From NCBI GenBank assembly GCA_016721195.1, contig JADKIO010000008.1:366150-430149 (forward strand): DNA of 64,000 nucleotides. Direction: 5' to 3'. Numbering within the stretch: position 1 is the first letter of the stretch; every line of letters begins with the position of its first letter. This stretch comes from Candidatus Geothrix skivensis. Lineage in GTDB: Bacteria; Acidobacteriota; Holophagae; Holophagales; Holophagaceae. The notes beneath the pieces are model-generated. The model was not told the origin of the DNA. It made no database searches and worked only from the letters and a program-made list of their open reading frames with translations. Position numbers and translations under genes: made by a program. This document shows positions 60,702 to 64,000 of the stretch, one piece after another.

Positions 60702-61037
60702 GGCGCACCTCCAGAGGATTAGACACCCGCCGTACAGGATCGGTTACAGGCGAATGGGTTCAAGCCCCCAGCCCCAAGGGTACCACCCGGGTGGATCCGG
60801 CTTGTTCGGGGCAGCGACCGGATGCCCCATGGCAACCCGGGTTCCTGGGCGGGTTCCGCTGGCACTTGCAAGGCCCTCCATCCCTTCTCTCCCAACGGGT
60901 CAGCGCTCGAACGTGCTGCCCGAGGGAATGGGGCGATCAACGCACAGCCTTCAATCCAGCCGGACAAGACCAACCCGTTTGTAATCAACAAAAAATTTAA
61001 CAAGCCAAAAATTCCATCTTCCACCCCTAAACCGATT
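60702..61037. other. Intergenic spacer without a supported gene
   Basis: About 336 bases between the divergent secreted-protein and BlaI-type genes. GC-rich up to about 60960, then sharply AT-rich toward the BlaI operator region, which fits a promoter for the blaI/blaR1 pair. No ORF with recognisable content. Confidence 0.5.
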
Positions 61038-61074
61038 ACGAAGAATTTCGTTGACGACTACGAAACTTGTCGTA
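61038..61074 (+). promoter_or_regulatory. Candidate BlaI-type operators
   Basis: Two adjacent dyads: ACGAA-N4-TTCGT (61038-61051) and TACGA-N6-TCGTA (61059-61074), 34-70 bases before the blaI-type start, in an AT-rich promoter-like region. BlaI/MecI repressors bind paired dyads in their own promoters, so these are good operator candidates. Confidence 0.55.
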
Positions 61075-61107
61075 TCTTTTCTGCATTCCCTTACGGAGAT
61101 CCTTCCC

Positions 61108-61491
61108 ATGCAGCCTGCCACCCGTCCCACCGACGCCGAGCTCGCCATCCTGCGGGTGCTCTGGGAGCGGGGTCCCAGCACGGTCCGGCAGGTCTTCGAG
61201 GTGCTGGCGGAGGAGAAGGACCTGGGCTACACCACGGTCCTGAAGATGCTCCAGATCATGAACGAGAAGGGCCTGGTGCAGCGGGAAGTCGCGGACCGCG
61301 TGCACACCTTCTCGACCACGCACACCCAGACCCAGACCCAGCAGACCCTGCTGGACGACCTGCTGGACAAGGCCTTCGGCGGCTCGTCCACCAGCCTGGT
61401 GATGCAGGCCCTGGCCACCCGCAAGGCCAGCCAGGCGGAGCTGGCGGAGATCCGCAAGCTCATCGACCAGGCGGAAGGGAGGACCCGATGA
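61108..61491 (+). CDS. BlaI/MecI/CopY-family transcriptional repressor
   Basis: A 127-residue repressor. I use the ATG at 61108 (GGAGA upstream), giving MQPATRPTDAELAILRVLWE, the usual BlaI start. The winged helix continues GPSTVRQVFEVLAEEKDLGY, TTVLKMLQIMNEKGLVQRE. The C-terminal dimerisation helices follow (TLLDDLLDKAFGGSSTSLVM, QAELAEIRKLIDQAE). Its stop overlaps the start of the M56 peptidase gene. Probably represses the pair until cleaved by the BlaR1-type partner. Signal unknown; no beta-lactamase lies nearby. Confidence 0.9.
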   Translation: MQPATRPTDAELAILRVLWERGPSTVRQVFEVLAEEKDLGYTTVLKMLQIMNEKGLVQREVADRVHTFSTTHTQTQTQQTLLDDLLDKAFGGSSTSLVMQALATRKASQAELAEIRKLIDQAEGRTR

Positions 61492-63732
61492 CCACGCCCC
61501 TATCCTTCCTGCTGCACCCCGCCGCCCAGACCCTGGGCTGGACCCTGCTCCACTTCCTTTGGCAGGGCGCGGTCCTGGGCCTGCTGGCCTGGCTGACGCT
61601 GTTCCTGCTGCGGGGCGCCAACGCCAAGGCCCGGTATGGCCTGGCCTGCGCCTTCCTGCTGCTGATGGTGGCCGCGCCGGTGGCGACCTTCCTGCTCCTG
61701 CAGCAGCCTGGGCAGGCTGCGTCCGGTCTGCCGGTCCTGGCGGCGGAGCCCGGCGTCATGAACGGAGCCGTTCCCATGCACCTGACCCAGCAGGTGAAAG
61801 CCTGGCTGGACCCCTCCCTGCCCTGGTTGTTGCTGGGCTGGGCGGCGGGCGTGCTGATCCTATCCATCCGCTTCCTGGGCAGCTGGGTGCGGGTGCAGCG
61901 GCTCCGCCGTCGCAGCGCCGTGCCCGTGCCCGCAGAATGGCACCTGGTGCTGTCCCGCCTCTGCCGGGAGCTGAGGCTCTCCCGCACGGTGCGCCTGCTG
62001 CAGTCCGCCGCGGTGGAGGTGCCCACGGCCCTGGGCTGGCTGCGCCCCATGATCCTGCTGCCCGCCTGCGCCCTCACGGGCCTGGCGCCCTGCAGCTGGA
62101 GGCCATCCTGGCCCACGAGCTGGCCCCACATCCGCCGGGGCGACTTCCTGGTGAACCTGCTGCAGTCCCTGGTGGAGGTGCTGCTCTTCTACCATCCCGC
62201 CGTGTGGTGGCTGTCATCCCGCATCCGGGCCGAGCGCGAGCTCTGCTGCGATGACGTGGCGGCCGAGCTCTGCGGCGATCCCCTGATCCTGGCCCGCGCC
62301 CTCACCGATCTGGAGGCCCTGCGCGAACCCGTCCAACCATCCCCATCCCACCTGGCCTGGCGGCCAACGGAGGCTCCCTCATGCACCGCGTCCGGCACCT
62401 GCTCCATCCCGCCCTGCCCATCACCAGCGGGGCCGGGCCACGGCCCTGGCCATCCTCGCCGCCTCCCCTGCTGGGCGCCGCGGGCGTCGCCATGGGCAAC
62501 CCCTCCACCGACGAAGCCCCCCGGTCCGACCGGACCACGCGCATCAAGGTCACCGACGACAAGCGCAACCTGGATGTGCGCATGAAGGGCGAGGTGAAGC
62601 TCAACGGCGAGGCCCCGGAGCCCGTCACCATCCCCGGCGAAGGCAGCTTCCGGGCGGAGGAGAAGAAGGGCGGCAGGACCCGCGCTTACGCCGCGACCAA
62701 GGACAAGGCCACCTACACCGTGGACGGGAAGGAGACCCCCCTCGACAAGGAGGGCAGGGACTGGCTGCGCACCCTCGTCGCCGAGACCGTCAAGGCCCAG
62801 GCCGGGCGGGAAAAGGCCGGGCAGATGAAAGCCCAGGTGGTGCTGGATCGCGCCGAGGGCGAGAAGGAGCGGGCCAAGGTCGAGCGGCGTCGGGAACACG
62901 TGGTGGGAGGTCCATGCCGAGCACATGAAGGGCTGGAGGCCCACGCCAAGGATCTGGAAGCCCACACGAAGGATCTTGAGGTCCAGCTGAAGTCCTCAGC
63001 CCCGAGGGCGTGCATGCTGTCCGCGCGGACCTGGACAAGGCCAAGGTCGAGCTGGACAAGGCCCGGGCCGAGGGCTAAAGATGCGCGTAGAAGTCCTCCG
63101 GAGCAAGGGCGAAGGCCCCGGCACCGTCATCATCCGCAAGCATGGGCCCGGCAAGGATGAGGCCGGGAAGGATGTGGAGATCCTCACCGAGGACGTGGGC
63201 CCCGGCACCGTCGTCATCCGCAAGAAGGTGGATGGCAAGGAGGTCGTCGAGAAGCGCGTGAAGGTCCTTCGGAAGGAGGGGGGAACGGCGAGACCATCGT
63301 GTTCTCCGGTCCCGATGGGAAGGAACTCGAACAGCACCTGAAGATCATCCGCAAGGACGGGCCCAAGGGCGGCACCACCTGGACCTTCGTGGGGCTCCGA
63401 GGCGAGGAGCTCCTTGAAAGGACCTCCACATCCCGCCCATCCAGATGCCGGAGATCTGGTTCCGCACCTGCCGTGGCGGCGAGAATCCCAGGCCGAGATC
63501 GGGAGCCTGTCGAGCTGCGGGCCCCCTCCAGTCCCGCCTGACCACCTGCAGCACCAGGCCCTGTGACGCCGAAGCCCCAAACCCCAGCGCCTCCCAAACC
63601 CAGTGCCGCGCCCAAGGGCATTCTGCCCACGCCCCACTGCCACCGCCACCGCCCGCGGAGGCACCTGAGGCTCCGCCCGCTGCCCCCTGCACCGCCACTC
63701 CCACCACCACGCCGCCCGCGCCGGAGCGCTGA
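61488..63732 (+). CDS. BlaR1-type M56 peptidase with long Pro-rich C-terminus, multiple frameshifts
   Basis: Membrane sensor-peptidase paired with BlaI. Start MTTPLSFLLHPAAQTLGWTL overlaps blaI (ATGA). Four membrane helices surround the peptidase domain. The zinc motif HELAH is split here: one missing C near 62088 and one extra C near 62125 together give TSWPHIRRGD. Correcting both yields LEAILAHELAHIRRGD. The later AERELCCDDVAAELCGDP is intact. Further breaks follow (about 62340-62460, 62900, 62990, 63290, 63420), with fragments such as RTTRIKVTDDKRNLDVRMKG, GPGTVIIRKHGPGKDEAGKD and GPGTVVIRKKVDGKEVVEKR. The tail is Pro-rich. The clustered indels suggest low-quality sequence. End point is approximate. 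Confidence 0.7.
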
Positions 63733-63783
63733 GCAGCCTGCCGATGTCCCTGTCCCAGGGCTCGCCAGCGGGCCCTGGGCGTC

Positions 63784-64000
63784 TCAGAGGCCCTGCAGGA
63801 ACGCCTCCACCCGCTCCCCAGTCCCGGGGTCATGGAAAGGGCGGCAGGTGGCGCGGACCTGGGCCGCGTAGCGCTTTGCCCAGGCGGACCTCCTGAGGGC
63901 AGCATGAGGCGCGGGTCCAGCACCGCCACCACGCCGCGATCACTGCGGGTGCGGATGAGGCGGCCGATGCCCTGCTTGAGCTTCAGCGTCATCTGGGGCA
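63784..64000 (-). CDS. DinG/XPD-type helicase, C-terminal fragment at window edge
   Basis: The minus strand enters at PQMTLKLKQGIGRLIRTRSD, then RGVVAVLDPRLML. This is the superfamily 2 motif VI of DinG-type ATP-dependent helicases (LKQGxGRLIR). After a frame break near 63890-63900 the other frame gives AWAKRYAAQVRATCRPFHDP and ends VEAFLQGL at the stop 63784. The N-terminus lies beyond the window. The break is probably another indel error. Confidence 0.75.

Overview
The window is GC-rich and densely coded. It reads like a chromosome segment from a Gram-negative bacterium of the Acidobacteriota, probably Holophagae/Geothrix-like. The inference rests on several very large Oar-type TonB-dependent receptors with an N-terminal carboxypeptidase-regulatory-like domain, an elongasome operon, OmpA and other beta-barrel proteins, lipoproteins, a CarH-like regulator and a RegB/RegA pair. 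The taxonomic call is inference; no marker gene was compared.

Layout. 1-6.4 kb (minus): the 3'-truncated serS, an OmpA-family protein, an Oar-like receptor and a small beta-barrel protein. 6.5-18.2 kb: type I asparaginase, a YoaK-family membrane protein, a MerR/B12 (CarH-like) regulator, two uncharacterised proteins flanking a response regulator, a CYTH enzyme, an iron-sulfur protein, a transsulfuration enzyme, a lipoprotein and a Ser/Thr kinase. 18.3-25.8 kb (minus): a tightly overlapped operon mreB-mreC-mreD-mrdA-rodA-ligA. 26-29.7 kb: glutaredoxin-like protein, SurA-like lipoprotein, tRNA-Phe, a membrane protein with a TPR-like tail and pyrimidine nucleoside phosphorylase. 29.9-40.2 kb (plus): three consecutive Oar-like receptors, each with a terminator and a long leader. 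40.2-45 kb (minus): cobalamin adenosyltransferase, then leuS-cysK-pyrE. 45.2-49.8 kb (minus): a copper-type TonB receptor (OprC/NosA family), RegB/RegA redox two-component system and a cysteine-rich-headed barrel protein, apparently one operon. 50.6-58.7 kb (plus): kdpFABC-kdpDE preceded by a coupled 67-residue membrane protein, converging on a KirBac-type K+ channel. 59.7-64 kb: a broken haloacid dehalogenase, a Pro/Trp/Gly-rich secreted protein, a BlaI/BlaR1-type pair and the C-terminal end of a DinG-type helicase.

The most unusual signal is a roughly 72-bp imperfect palindrome present three times (6558, 25856, 25998). Its inner stem is kept as a perfect hairpin although its sequence differs between loci (covariation). 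Each copy lies just downstream of a minus-strand gene and is flanked by a duplicated copy of that gene's 3' end. In the asparaginase copy the only two differences are synonymous.

Many genes carry single-base indels, mostly in G/C runs (ompA-like, ligA, one receptor, cobalamin adenosyltransferase, pyrE, BlaR1, dinG). Because essential genes are hit, I read most of these as sequence errors rather than true pseudogenes, and I give the reconstructed gene spans.
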